Positions 40,187 through 49,243 are shown, counted from the stretch's first letter. The stretch: 52,859 bases of DNA from Alkalibaculum bacchi (GCF_937875145.1 NZ_CALNCS010000107.1:1-52859); one strand, 5' to 3'. Program-made: numbers and translations. Notes: generated by a model from the sequence alone, not told the origin.

Positions 40187-41635
40187 GTGTTTATTGAAAG
40201 ACAAAGAAAAGCCCCTATCTACGAAGCTTTAAAAAGATTCAAATCAGAAAGAGTAGTTCCATTTGATGTACCAGGTCATAAACAGGGCAGAGGCAATCCA
40301 GAGCTGACGAATTTTTTAGGCAAACAGTGTATGGAATTAGACGTAAATTCTATGAAACCTTTGGACAATCTATGTCATCCTATATCTGTAATAAAAGAAG
40401 CAGAAGAGTTGGCGGCAGAAGCTTTTGGTGCAGCTCATGCATTTTTTATGGTCAATGGGACTACATCAGCTGTTCAAAGTATGATTTTGAGTGTGTGTAA
40501 AAGGGGAGAAAAGATCATCCTGCCTCGAAATGTGCATCGTAGCGTAATCAATGCACTTATTATCTGTGGCGCAATACCTGTTTATGTCAATCCACAGACA
40601 GATGAACGGTTAGGGATTTCTCTTGGCATGAGACTTGAAGATGTCAAAAAAGCAATTTTAGAAAATCCAGATGCCAAAGCCGTTTTTGTCAATAATCCAA
40701 CCTACTATGGTATCTGCTCAAATATTAAGGAAATCTCAAAGTTAGCGCACCAATATAATATGTATGTTTTAGCAGATGAGGCTCATGGAACTCATTTTTA
40801 TTTTGGCAAAAATATGCCTACAAATGCTATGGCTGCTGGAGCAGATATGGCGAGTATCAGCATGCACAAGTCAGGTGGCTCATTAACCCAAAGTTCTTTT
40901 CTGGTTATTGGACCAAATATGAGTGAAGGATATATAAGACAGATTATCAATTTAACTCAAACAACGAGTGGCTCTTACTTGCTTATGTCTAGTTTAGACT
41001 TGTCTCGAAAAAACTTGTATCTAAATGGTGAGGATATCTTCCAAAAAGTATGCTCCTTAACAGATTACGCGCGGAAAGAAATCAATGAAATAGGGGACTA
41101 TTACGCTTATTCTAAAGAAATCGTCAATGGAGATTCTGTATTTGATTTTGATCATACTAAGCTTAGCATTAACACTTTTGACACAGGATTAGCAGGTTTA
41201 GAAGTATACGATATTTTAAGAGATGAGTATGGCATTCAAATAGAATTTGGGGATCTTGGAAATATATTAGCTTATATTTCGGTGGGGGATAGACAACGAG
41301 ATATAGAGCGTTTGATTAGCGCATTAGCTGAAATAAGACGCCTTTATAAAAGAGATAAATCCGGAATGTTAAAAATGGAGTATATCAGCCCACAAGTAGC
41401 AACCACTCCTAACGAAGCATTTTATGCAGATACCAAGTCCTTGCCTATTGGAGAAACAGCAGGTTATATTTGTGCAGAGTGCGTTATGTGTTATCCACCA
41501 GGTATTCCAATACTCGCTCCTGGAGAGCGAATAACAAGAGAAATTTTAGATTATATAAAGTACATTAAGGAAAAGGGCGGTTCTTTAACAGGTCCTGAAG
41601 ACTTAGAATTAGAATATTTAAATGTTTTAAGCTAG
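40187..41635 (+). CDS. speA: Arginine/lysine/ornithine decarboxylase (SpeA-type, fold type I)
   Basis: About 482 residues from a GTG with AGGTGA six bases upstream (a GTG nine bases earlier is possible). PLP enzyme: VPFDVPGHKQGRGNPEL, HAFFMVNGTTSAVQSMIL, LADEAHGTHFYFG and the Schiff-base lysine in SISMHKSGGSLTQSS (about residue 228). C-terminal ISPQVATTPNEAFYA and CYPPGIPILAPGE match the Gram-positive SpeA/Cad group. With agmatinase (speB) in the operon, arginine to agmatine is the best assignment. Confidence 0.9.
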   Translation: MFIERQRKAPIYEALKRFKSERVVPFDVPGHKQGRGNPELTNFLGKQCMELDVNSMKPLDNLCHPISVIKEAEELAAEAFGAAHAFFMVNGTTSAVQSMILSVCKRGEKIILPRNVHRSVINALIICGAIPVYVNPQTDERLGISLGMRLEDVKKAILENPDAKAVFVNNPTYYGICSNIKEISKLAHQYNMYVLADEAHGTHFYFGKNMPTNAMAAGADMASISMHKSGGSLTQSSFLVIGPNMSEGYIRQIINLTQTTSGSYLLMSSLDLSRKNLYLNGEDIFQKVCSLTDYARKEINEIGDYYAYSKEIVNGDSVFDFDHTKLSINTFDTGLAGLEVYDILRDEYGIQIEFGDLGNILAYISVGDRQRDIERLISALAEIRRLYKRDKSGMLKMEYISPQVATTPNEAFYADTKSLPIGETAGYICAECVMCYPPGIPILAPGERITREILDYIKYIKEKGGSLTGPEDLELEYLNVLS

Positions 41636-41659
41636 CTAGAAACAGAAAGGAGGGGTATT

Positions 41660-42511
41660 ATGAATCTAGTATTTACAGAAAAGCACACAGAAAATGTTGG
41701 TTTATCTATAGGAGTAACACGTCAGCTTTATTCTGGACAAAGTGAATTTCAACTAATAGAAGTCTTTGAATCAGAAGATTTTGGGCGTTTTTTAGCCTTA
41801 GATGGATTTATGATGTTAACGGAAAAGGATGAATTTATTTATCATGAAATGATCGTCCATGTGCCTATGGCCGTTCATCCCAATCCTCGAAATATCCTCA
41901 TTATCGGAGGAGGAGATGGAGGAGCAGTAAGAGAGCTATGTCGCTATAAAAGCGTAGAGCGCATCGATTTAGTTGAAATTGATGAGCAGGTAGTGCAGGT
42001 GTGCAAAGAGCATTTGCCAACAGTAGCTTCTGATTTAGATGACTCTAGAGTCAAAATTCACTATGAAGACGGTTTACGCTATATTAGACGTTTTACGGAT
42101 TACTATGATCTTATCATTGTAGATTCTACAGATCCTTTTGGTCCAGGAGAAGGGCTGTTTACAAAAGAATTTTATGGCAATTGCAATAAGGCCCTAAAAG
42201 AGGATGGCATTTTATCTAATCAGCATGAGAGTCCCTTTTATCCATTAGATGCCTCTGCCGTTCGTCAAATACACAAGAGGATGATTACTAGTTTTCCATT
42301 GTGCAGAGTGTATCAGGCTCATATTCCTACTTATCCTTCTGGTCATTGGTTGTTTGGATTTTCCTCTAAGAAATACCATCCTGTGAAGGATTTAGATTGT
42401 CAAAAGTGGGAAGAACTAGGTCTTAAAACCCGGTATTACAATACAAAATTGCATAAAGCATCCTTCGCATTGCCTACTTATGTAGAAGAACTAATTAGGG
42501 AAGTGGAGTAA
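41660..42511 (+). CDS. speE: Spermidine synthase (aminopropyltransferase)
   Basis: 283 residues. SpeE fold: N-terminal strand region TRQLYSGQSEFQLIEVFESEDFGRFLALDGFMMLTEKDEF, then NILIIGGGDGGAVRELCRYKSVERIDLVEIDEQVV, DLIIVDSTDPFGPGEGLF and HIPTYPSGHWLFGF. Transfers the aminopropyl group from decarboxylated SAM to putrescine, or possibly to agmatine. AAAGGAGG precedes the ATG. Confidence 0.95.
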   Translation: MNLVFTEKHTENVGLSIGVTRQLYSGQSEFQLIEVFESEDFGRFLALDGFMMLTEKDEFIYHEMIVHVPMAVHPNPRNILIIGGGDGGAVRELCRYKSVERIDLVEIDEQVVQVCKEHLPTVASDLDDSRVKIHYEDGLRYIRRFTDYYDLIIVDSTDPFGPGEGLFTKEFYGNCNKALKEDGILSNQHESPFYPLDASAVRQIHKRMITSFPLCRVYQAHIPTYPSGHWLFGFSSKKYHPVKDLDCQKWEELGLKTRYYNTKLHKASFALPTYVEELIREVE

Positions 42512-42514
42512 ACT

Positions 42515-43360
42515 ATGGAGAAGTTTCTTGGATGTGAGACAAACTATGAACAAGCAGATATCGTAATTTTTGGAGCTCCCTTCGACTCTACTACAAGCTT
42601 TCGGCCAGGAACTCGTTTTGCTAGTAGAACCATGCGAGCAGAATCCTTTGGCTTAGAGACTTATAGCCCTTATTTAGATGCAGACATGGAAGACCAAAAG
42701 GTTTGTGATGATGGAGATTTAGAATTGTGCTTTGGTGATCCAAAGTCAGCATTAGACGCTATCGAAGAAAAAACAGCACAAATCTTAAAGGATCATAAAT
42801 TGCCGGTTATGATCGGTGGAGAGCATTTAGTCACTTTAGGTGCACTTAGAGCTGCTCATAGTAAACACTCGGATTTGCATATTATCCATTTTGATGCCCA
42901 TACAGACTTGCGAAATGATTATTTAGGAGCTACGCTCTCTCATGCTACGGTTTTGAGACGAGCTTGGGATTTGGTTGGAGATGGGCGGATTTTTCAGTTT
43001 GGTATTCGCTCAGGGGAAAGAGTTGAGTTTGAATGGGCAAAAGACCATGTACACTTACAAAAGTTTGATTTTATGGGACTAGAGGATGTCATTATGTCTT
43101 TACAGGGCAAGCCCATCTATTTTACTTTAGATTTAGATGTATTAGACCCATCTGTTTTTCCAGGTACAGGTACTCCTGAACCTGGGGGAGTGAATTTTTT
43201 ACAATTGTTAGAGGCAGTGAGAAAAGTATGTAAACTAGATATTGTAGCCTGTGATATCAACGAGCTGTGTCCTGTTTACGATCAAAGTGGAGTTTCTACT
43301 GCCGTAGCTTTAAAAATTATGAGAGAATTGTTGTTAGAATTGAGTATTAAAAACAAATGA
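42515..43360 (+). CDS. speB: Agmatinase / ureohydrolase
   Basis: 281 residues of the arginase family. Dinuclear manganese ligands in GGEHLVTLG, HFDAHTDLRND and FTLDLDVLDPSVFPGTGTPEPGG; CDINELCPVYDQSG near the end. Starts three bases after speE. Releases urea from agmatine to give putrescine; N1-aminopropylagmatine is an alternative substrate if SpeE acts first, as in Thermus. Confidence 0.94.
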   Translation: MEKFLGCETNYEQADIVIFGAPFDSTTSFRPGTRFASRTMRAESFGLETYSPYLDADMEDQKVCDDGDLELCFGDPKSALDAIEEKTAQILKDHKLPVMIGGEHLVTLGALRAAHSKHSDLHIIHFDAHTDLRNDYLGATLSHATVLRRAWDLVGDGRIFQFGIRSGERVEFEWAKDHVHLQKFDFMGLEDVIMSLQGKPIYFTLDLDVLDPSVFPGTGTPEPGGVNFLQLLEAVRKVCKLDIVACDINELCPVYDQSGVSTAVALKIMRELLLELSIKNK

Positions 43361-43376
43361 TATTGGAGGTAGAAAA

Positions 43377-44576
43377 ATGGGAAAAGCATTAATAATAGGT
43401 TGTGGTGGCGTAGCAAGTGTTGCAATTCACAAATGTTGCCAAAATTCAGAAGTATTTGAAGAAATTTGCATTGCCAGTCGTACGGTTTCAAAATGCGATG
43501 AACTGAAGGAGAAACTACAAGGTGGAAAGACAAAAATATCTACTGCAAAAGTAGATGCAGATAATGTAGACGAGTTGATCGCATTAATCAATGATTTTAA
43601 ACCTGATGTAGTTTTAAATCTAGCACTACCATATCAAGATTTGACCATAATGGATGCTTGCTTAGCGACAAAGACAAATTACGTAGATACAGCAAATTAT
43701 GAGCCTCTTGATACCGCTAAATTCGAATACAAATGGCAATGGGCATATCAAGATAAATTTAAAGAAGCAGGCATTACAGCTCTTTTAGGAAGTGGTTTTG
43801 ACCCAGGAGTAACAGGAGTCTTCTCTGCATACGCTATGAAACATTATTTTGATGAAATACATGAGATCGATATTTTAGATTGTAATGGTGGAGATCACGG
43901 TTATCCATTTGCGACAAATTTTAACCCTGAAATCAATATACGTGAAGTAACCGCAAATGGAAGCTATTGGGAAAATGGGGAATGGATTGAAACAGAGCCG
44001 ATGGAAATTAAAAGGGTTTATGATTTTCCAGAAGTGGGCACAAAAGACATGTATCTTCTTCACCACGAAGAACTAGAAAGTCTAGCCTTAAATATTAAGG
44101 GAATCAAACGAATCCGATTCTTTATGACTTTTGGACAAAGCTATCTTACTCACTTAAAATGCTTAGAAAACGTAGGGATGACTTCTATTGAACCAATTGA
44201 ATTTGAAGGAAAGCAAATTGTGCCTTTACAGTTTTTAAAAGCTGTTCTTCCAGACCCTGCATCTTTAGGACCTCGTACAGTAGGTAAGACGAATATCGGT
44301 TGCATCTTTAAAGGAATAAAGGATGGAGAGCCAAAAACTTATTATGTATACAATGTCTGCGATCATCAAGAATCGTATAGAGAAGTTGGAAGCCAAGCCA
44401 TCAGCTATACTACAGGCGTACCAGCTATGATCGGAGCTATGATGCTCATGACTGGAACATGGAAAGGCGAAGGGGTATTCAATATCGAACAATTTGATCC
44501 AGATCCATTTATGGAAGCCTTAAATAAATGGGGACTTCCTTGGAAGGAAGACTTTAATCCAGAGTTGGTGGACTAA
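43377..44576 (+). CDS. Carboxy(nor)spermidine synthase (saccharopine dehydrogenase-like)
   Basis: 399 residues. NAD(P)-binding start KALIIGCGGVASVAIHKC, then NLALPYQDLTIMDACLATKTNYVDTANYEP, LLGSGFDPGVTGVFSAYA and DCNGGDHGYPFATNFNPEINIRE, typical of carboxynorspermidine dehydrogenase. Condenses putrescine or diaminopropane with aspartate semialdehyde to give a carboxy-polyamine. AGGAGG precedes the ATG. Its stop overlaps the next gene's start. Confidence 0.93.
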   Translation: MGKALIIGCGGVASVAIHKCCQNSEVFEEICIASRTVSKCDELKEKLQGGKTKISTAKVDADNVDELIALINDFKPDVVLNLALPYQDLTIMDACLATKTNYVDTANYEPLDTAKFEYKWQWAYQDKFKEAGITALLGSGFDPGVTGVFSAYAMKHYFDEIHEIDILDCNGGDHGYPFATNFNPEINIREVTANGSYWENGEWIETEPMEIKRVYDFPEVGTKDMYLLHHEELESLALNIKGIKRIRFFMTFGQSYLTHLKCLENVGMTSIEPIEFEGKQIVPLQFLKAVLPDPASLGPRTVGKTNIGCIFKGIKDGEPKTYYVYNVCDHQESYREVGSQAISYTTGVPAMIGAMMLMTGTWKGEGVFNIEQFDPDPFMEALNKWGLPWKEDFNPELVD

Positions 44577-45709
44577 TGAAAGATCGTTTTTATGATCTAC
44601 CTACACCTTGTTATGTAGTAGATGAAAAAAAAGTGATTTCTAATCTAGAGGTACTAAAAGATGTTATGGATCGCAGCGGATGCAAGATTTTACTAGCACA
44701 AAAGGCTTTTTCTATGTTTAGCATGTACCCTTTGATTTCAAGATATCTATGTGGTACAGCAGCTAGTGGGCTTTATGAAGCCAAACTAGGCCATGAACAT
44801 TTTAGTGGGGAAAATCACGTATTTTCCCCTGCTTATAAAGAAGAAGAATTTATTGAAATCGTAGAAATTTGCGATCATATTATTTTCAATTCCTTTTCTC
44901 AGTGGCGAAAATTTGGTCCTCGTGCTTTAAAAAAAGAGCGCTCTTGCGGACTTCGGATTAATCCTGAATGGTCTACTCAAGAAGGACATGAAATTTACGA
45001 TCCCTGTGCTACCGGTTCTCGTTTAGGTACAACTATTGAACATTTTTATCCTGACCAACTAGGAGATTTAGAAGGACTTCACATGCATACATTATGTGAA
45101 CAAAATTCGGATGATTTAGTAACCACTCTTCGAGTAGCAGAAGAAAAGTTCGGTTCTTATATGAAGCAGATGAAGTGGATTAATTTAGGTGGCGGTCACC
45201 ATATTACGAGAAAAGATTACGATATAGAAACTTTAGTTTCTGAGATTATTCGAGTTAGAGAAAAATATGATGTAGTGGTGTATTTAGAGCCTGGGGAAGC
45301 AGTCGTTCTAAACACAGGATATTTAGTGACTACTGTTCTAGAGACCATGCACAATAAAATAGACATTGCTATATTAGACACTTCAGCAGCTTGCCACATG
45401 CCAGATGTACTAGAAATGCCCTACCGACCAGAAATTATTGGCGCTAAACTGCCAAATGAAAAAAAGTATACCTATAGGCTCGGAGGTCCAACCTGTTTAG
45501 CAGGAGATATTATCGGCGATTATTCTTTTGATGAACCCCTTAAAGAAGGAGATAAACTAATATTTTGTGATATGGCTCATTACAGTATGGTTAAAAACAA
45601 CACCTTTAATGGTATGCCACTACCTGCCATAGCGATTCATGGAATAGATGGAGAAAACAAAATCGTACGCCAATTTGGTTATGAGGATTTTAAGGGAAGA
45701 CTTTCGTAA
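44576..45709 (+). CDS. nspC: Carboxy(nor)spermidine decarboxylase
   Basis: 377 residues of the alanine-racemase fold PLP decarboxylases. PLP lysine region CKILLAQKAFSMFSMYPLI, GLRINPEWSTQEGHEIYDPCATGSRLGTT, HMHTLCEQN, WINLGGGHHITR, and the CxxD-like catalytic RLGGPTCLAGDIIGDY segment. Completes the aspartate-semialdehyde route to spermidine. TAATG overlap with the preceding gene gives translational coupling. Confidence 0.94.
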   Translation: MKDRFYDLPTPCYVVDEKKVISNLEVLKDVMDRSGCKILLAQKAFSMFSMYPLISRYLCGTAASGLYEAKLGHEHFSGENHVFSPAYKEEEFIEIVEICDHIIFNSFSQWRKFGPRALKKERSCGLRINPEWSTQEGHEIYDPCATGSRLGTTIEHFYPDQLGDLEGLHMHTLCEQNSDDLVTTLRVAEEKFGSYMKQMKWINLGGGHHITRKDYDIETLVSEIIRVREKYDVVVYLEPGEAVVLNTGYLVTTVLETMHNKIDIAILDTSAACHMPDVLEMPYRPEIIGAKLPNEKKYTYRLGGPTCLAGDIIGDYSFDEPLKEGDKLIFCDMAHYSMVKNNTFNGMPLPAIAIHGIDGENKIVRQFGYEDFKGRLS

Positions 45710-45711
45710 AA

Positions 45712-45975
45712 GCTGAAAGCTGAAAGCTGAATGCAGAAAGCGGAAAAAAACTAGGGAACGACGCCCTCGTCGTTTCCCCTAATAGCCACCACTAGTGGCC
45801 TAAAGATTTTACATAGAACTTACAACTGCAAAAGCATCTAATACGCTTTTTTATATATTAAGACAGTTCTACTTTTGACTCTAACTCCTACCCAGTCATC
45901 TTGAGCGTAAGCGAAAGATCTTGACCCAAAAGGAATACCCTAATGCTAGAGACTAATAGGCTAGTGTCTAGCGAC
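45712..45975. repeat. Clearest heptamer array, with further spacer modules
   Basis: 45712-45746 is five units: GCTGAAA, GCTGAAA, GCTGAAT, GCAGAAA, GCGGAAA. Then GGGAACGACG/CGTCGTTTCCC (a hairpin that may end the polyamine operon), CATAGAA-CTTACAA, a TGAGCGTAAGCGAAAGATCT motif (45901-45920), and ATGCTAG-AGACTAA-TAGGCTAG-TGTCTAG-CGACTAA (45935-45970). Confidence 0.8.
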
Positions 45976-45983
45976 TAAAGCAT

Positions 45984-46337
45984 TTAATGACAGCCGTGCT
46001 CGTGTGCAGCACAGGCTACTCCAGAGTCTATTAGTGTCCCATTGATATAAGCTAATGCTACTTCTCTTACATCACCAGAACATCCCCGTATTACTTTTAT
46101 TCCAGAGCGATTTAAGACGTTTACAGCACCTTCACCCATATTGCCTGCAAGCATCATGGTAACGTTCATTTGAGCTAATTGCTGTGCAATATTTGACTTA
46201 CATCCACAACCTTCAGGTGATGTAATCGTTTCTTCAGATATAATCTCTTTGCCTTCTATTGTGAAGACTGTAAAGTACTCACAATGCCCAAAATGATCAT
46301 CAATTCGATTTTGACGAGATGGTAAAGCAATTTTCAT
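45984..46337 (-). CDS. NifX/NafY-type dinitrogenase cofactor domain protein
   Basis: 117 residues. Starts MKIALPSRQNRIDDHFGHCEYFTVFTIE and has GCGCKSNIAQQLAQMNVTMMLAGNMGEGAVNVL, the ribonuclease-H-like fold of the FeMo-cofactor binding family, with several Cys and a His-rich C-terminus (CAAHEHGCH). Small members occur in many anaerobes without nitrogenase and sit next to DUF134 genes, as here; metal or iron-sulfur handling is inferred. Own near-consensus promoter. Confidence 0.88.
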   Translation of the reverse strand: MKIALPSRQNRIDDHFGHCEYFTVFTIEGKEIISEETITSPEGCGCKSNIAQQLAQMNVTMMLAGNMGEGAVNVLNRSGIKVIRGCSGDVREVALAYINGTLIDSGVACAAHEHGCH

Positions 46338-46404
46338 AGTAAACCCTCCTAAATAGTAATAAATTAATTAGATAATAGATACCACTTTTTCAATATATTT
46401 GCTA

Positions 46405-46455
46405 TACTATAATTATAGTAGTGTTATTGACATATGTCAATAAATTTAATAATTC
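46405..46455. promoter_or_regulatory. Divergent promoters built on two perfect 16-base palindromes
   Basis: TACTATAATTATAGTA (46405-46420) and ATTGACATATGTCAAT (46426-46441) are both perfect palindromes. The second holds a TTGACA on each strand. On the minus strand TTGACA (46440-46435), a 17-base gap and TATAAT (46417-46412) are a consensus promoter for the NifX-like gene; on the plus strand TTGACA (46427-46432) and TAATTC (46450-46455) serve the DUF134 gene. A dimeric repressor bound here would control both. Confidence 0.75.
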
Positions 46456-46523
46456 ATTTTATAAAAAACTTATTTAAAATAGGAAATAACACATAATCGT
46501 TTTAAATAAATTAGGAGGTAATT

Positions 46524-46883
46524 ATGCCAAGACCAAAAAAATGTAGAAGAGTTTGTTGCCTTCCGGATAATAGCAAATTTGGACCACTTGACGTAGAAAA
46601 TGATGAGAATAATCACCTTATTATGGCCGTAGATGAATATGAGACCATAAGGTTAATCGACTTTGAGGGATTGAATCAAGAAGAGTGTTCTCTTAGGATG
46701 AATGTAGCTCGCACTACAGTACAGGCTATCTATAATAATGCTAGAAAAAAGCTTGCTGAATTTTTAGTAAATGGCAAAGTCCTTCATATTGCTGGTGGGG
46801 AATATCAATTATGTAATGAGACCATCAAGCCATGTGGCAAATCCTGTTGCAGTGAAGCGAAATGCAAACAAAATATTTTATGA
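46524..46883 (+). CDS. DUF134 helix-turn-helix protein
   Basis: 119 residues. Family start MPRPKKCRRVCCLPDNSKFGP, then VDEYETIRLIDFEGLNQEECSLRMNVARTTVQAIYNNARKKLAEFL, a sigma-4-like helix-turn-helix, and a C-terminal Cys cluster (CGKSCCSEAKC) that could bind metal or an iron-sulfur cluster. Divergent from the NifX-like gene; the likely regulator of both through the palindromes between them. Confidence 0.9.
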   Translation: MPRPKKCRRVCCLPDNSKFGPLDVENDENNHLIMAVDEYETIRLIDFEGLNQEECSLRMNVARTTVQAIYNNARKKLAEFLVNGKVLHIAGGEYQLCNETIKPCGKSCCSEAKCKQNIL

Positions 46884-47211
46884 GTAATCTTTTTAAAATA
46901 TCATTACCTAGGAATATATAAATATGTAAAATTTATTAGGGATAAAGTATGATAAAGGATATAAAACAGGCTACTAATATAGTAAAGGACGAAAACCAGT
47001 TAAGCATAGTAATGGATATGAAAACAGGAAACTTTGACTTTTTATAGACAAGGTATATTATATTATGCTATACTACTTTGTAATCGAGTTAAGAAAACTC
47101 TAAGATTATCTACATAAAATATAATTTTGTACTTTATAATCCTATTAATAATTAAATAATGGGTGTTATGTTATACTAAACTGATGCTTAAGAGAAGTGT
47201 CTAGTGATCAG
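46884..47211. other. Gap between DUF134 and chelatase genes
   Basis: No established gene. A promoter-like pair TTGACT (47034-47039) and TATTAT (47056-47061) and a TATACT near 47174 are visible. A 32-codon frame is listed separately. No cobalamin riboswitch box is evident. Confidence 0.4.
46949..47047 (+). CDS. Possible 32-residue peptide
   Basis: ATG preceded by TTAGGG seven bases upstream; reads MIKDIKQATNIVKDENQLSI and ends in TGNFDFL. Composition is protein-like, but it has no recognised family and may be chance. Confidence 0.25.
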   Translation: MIKDIKQATNIVKDENQLSIVMDMKTGNFDFL

Positions 47212-47254
47212 GAGATCATAAAAAATGGTAACGTTTTTTATGATCTCTTTTTTT
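47212..47254 (+). terminator. Strong terminator upstream of the chelatase operon
   Basis: GAGATCATAAAAAA and TTTTTTATGATCTC are exact complements around an 8-base loop, followed by T7. It lies 54 bases before the first chelatase gene with no clear promoter in between, so it may be a leader attenuator controlled by an unseen signal. Confidence 0.85.
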
Positions 47255-47307
47255 GTGGTTTCATATGACAAAGGTTTTTTAGAAATAGAGGTTGGAGGTC
47301 GTCACAA

Positions 47308-49236
47308 ATGCAAACTTATAAATTTCCTTTTTCTGCAATTGTTAGTCAAGATAAAATGAAGAAGGCTTTGCTATTAAATGTGATAAACCCACGGATAGGT
47401 GGATTGTTAATAAATGGAGAAAAAGGAACAGCAAAATCAACAATGGTTCGCGCACTAGCAGATTTAATCGATCAAAAGTTTTTTGAGTTGCCATTGTCCA
47501 TTTCGGAAGATATGCTGGTTGGTACAATCAATATTGAAAAGACGATAAAGAATGGAAAAATTTCCTTTCAACAAGGGTTACTTGGAAAAGCCAATCATGG
47601 AATTCTTTATGTGGATGAAGTGAATCTACTTCCCGATCATATTGTGGATGTGATTTTATCTGTTGCTTCCGATCATGTGAATCGCATTGAACGTGAAGGA
47701 ATGTCACTTGTAGAAGAAAGCGATTTTATACTAATTGGGACTATGAATAGTGAGGAAGGGTTTTTACGCCCTCAGTTTATGGATCAATTTGGGCTATATG
47801 TTTATGTTGAATCTGAAAAAAACCCGAATAATCGAGTTGAAATTTTAAAGCGAAGGCAGTTATATGATTGCAACCCAAGTGCCCTTTATGAAGAGTTTAA
47901 AAATAAAGATTTACAGATGAAACAATTCATAAAACAAGCACGCGAAACCTTTAAAAGAGTAACCGTCACGGAGGCAGATTTAAAAAAAATTATAGAGCTT
48001 TGCATCCAAGCAAATGTAGATGGTCATCGTGCAGATATAGTTATGCGAGAAACAGCTATGGCAATAGCAGCTATGAATCTTAGAACAACTGTAATCGCGG
48101 AAGATATAGAAGAAGCTGCATATTTTGTACTAATGCACAGAAAAAAAACGGAAGATGAAAAATCCCATCAAGAACAGAAGCAAGAGCAACAAGAAGAACA
48201 TCAACAAAAAGATCAGCAGAATGACCAGCAAAAGGAAGAACAGGAGACGAATGATCAAAACTTAGAAAATGAAAACATAGATCCTTCTGAGGTTTCACAA
48301 CAAGAAGATCAAAATGAAGGGACAGAACAGGACAAAGACAAAACAGATAATGTAGATGAGCCTTCACAAAAGCAGGGTAAAAGCAAAACTAATGTTCAAA
48401 ACTTTGAAACTGGAGATTCATATAAGGTGCGAAAATTTGGTTTCAAATCTGATAGAAAAGCTAGATCTGGTCAAGGAAAGAGGACTACAATACGTTCAGC
48501 TGTTAAATCAGGGCGGTACTTGTATAGCACAATGCAGTGGAAAAATAATGACCTAGCATTTGATGCAACGATACGTGCTGCAGCACCTTTTCAAAAAGTC
48601 CGTAATAAAAAAGATTTAGCTATTGCAGTACACAGCAGCGATATCCGTGAGAAGGTTCGTCAGAAAAAAATATCTAATTTGCTTGTATTTGTAGTAGATG
48701 GAAGCGGTTCCATGGGTGCAAACCAAAGAATGGTGGAGACAAAAGGTGCAATTCTTTCTTTATTGCAGGATGCGTACATAAAAAGAGATCAAGTTGCCCT
48801 TGTAGTCTTTCGGGGAGATTCGGCAGATGTCGTACTTCCACCTACAAAAAGCGTAGTGAGAGGTTATAAACTACTTGAAACGATAGCAACGGGAGGGAAG
48901 ACACCCCTTAATGCAGGAATAGTAAAAGGTTTACAAGTCATAAAAAACGAACAAATCAAAAATCAAAATGTAATGCCTATGCTTATTATTATTACAGACG
49001 GTAAAGGAAATGTGCCACTTAATGCTGGACAGAATCCGAGGAAAGAATTAATGTCCATGTCCGAAAAAATCAGAGAGAACAAAGACCTTGAATTTATGGT
49101 GATCGATATTGAAGCGAGAAATCTTTTGAATTTTGGAATTGCAAAAAAACTTGCGGATAGTTTAGGAGCTTCCTATTTTAAACTAGATGACTTAAAAAGT
49201 GATTCAATACTTAAATTAATAGATTATGTGAGGTAG
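47308..49236 (+). CDS. Chelatase AAA+/VWA subunit (ChlD/BchD/CobT-like)
   Basis: 642 residues. N-terminal AAA+ module with Walker A NGEKGTAKSTMV (about 36-47) and Walker B ILYVDEVNLL; then a Gln/Glu-rich acidic linker (about residues 285-365); then a von Willebrand A domain with MIDAS motif VVDGSGSMGANQ and ITDGKGNVPL. This is the ChlD layout, which with ChlI powers metal insertion by the large CobN/ChlH subunit. GGAGG precedes the ATG; the next gene follows after seven bases. Confidence 0.92.
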   Translation: MQTYKFPFSAIVSQDKMKKALLLNVINPRIGGLLINGEKGTAKSTMVRALADLIDQKFFELPLSISEDMLVGTINIEKTIKNGKISFQQGLLGKANHGILYVDEVNLLPDHIVDVILSVASDHVNRIEREGMSLVEESDFILIGTMNSEEGFLRPQFMDQFGLYVYVESEKNPNNRVEILKRRQLYDCNPSALYEEFKNKDLQMKQFIKQARETFKRVTVTEADLKKIIELCIQANVDGHRADIVMRETAMAIAAMNLRTTVIAEDIEEAAYFVLMHRKKTEDEKSHQEQKQEQQEEHQQKDQQNDQQKEEQETNDQNLENENIDPSEVSQQEDQNEGTEQDKDKTDNVDEPSQKQGKSKTNVQNFETGDSYKVRKFGFKSDRKARSGQGKRTTIRSAVKSGRYLYSTMQWKNNDLAFDATIRAAAPFQKVRNKKDLAIAVHSSDIREKVRQKKISNLLVFVVDGSGSMGANQRMVETKGAILSLLQDAYIKRDQVALVVFRGDSADVVLPPTKSVVRGYKLLETIATGGKTPLNAGIVKGLQVIKNEQIKNQNVMPMLIIITDGKGNVPLNAGQNPRKELMSMSEKIRENKDLEFMVIDIEARNLLNFGIAKKLADSLGASYFKLDDLKSDSILKLIDYVR

Positions 49237-49243
49237 GAAAATA

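Noticed and set aside
597..45975. CRISPR array made of the spacer repeats
   Set aside because: Units are 7-11 bases, contiguous and degenerate, without regular unique spacers; no cas genes are present.
46884..47307. Cobalamin riboswitch upstream of the chelatase operon
   Set aside because: The conserved B12 box and its flanking blocks are not present; only a simple terminator is visible.
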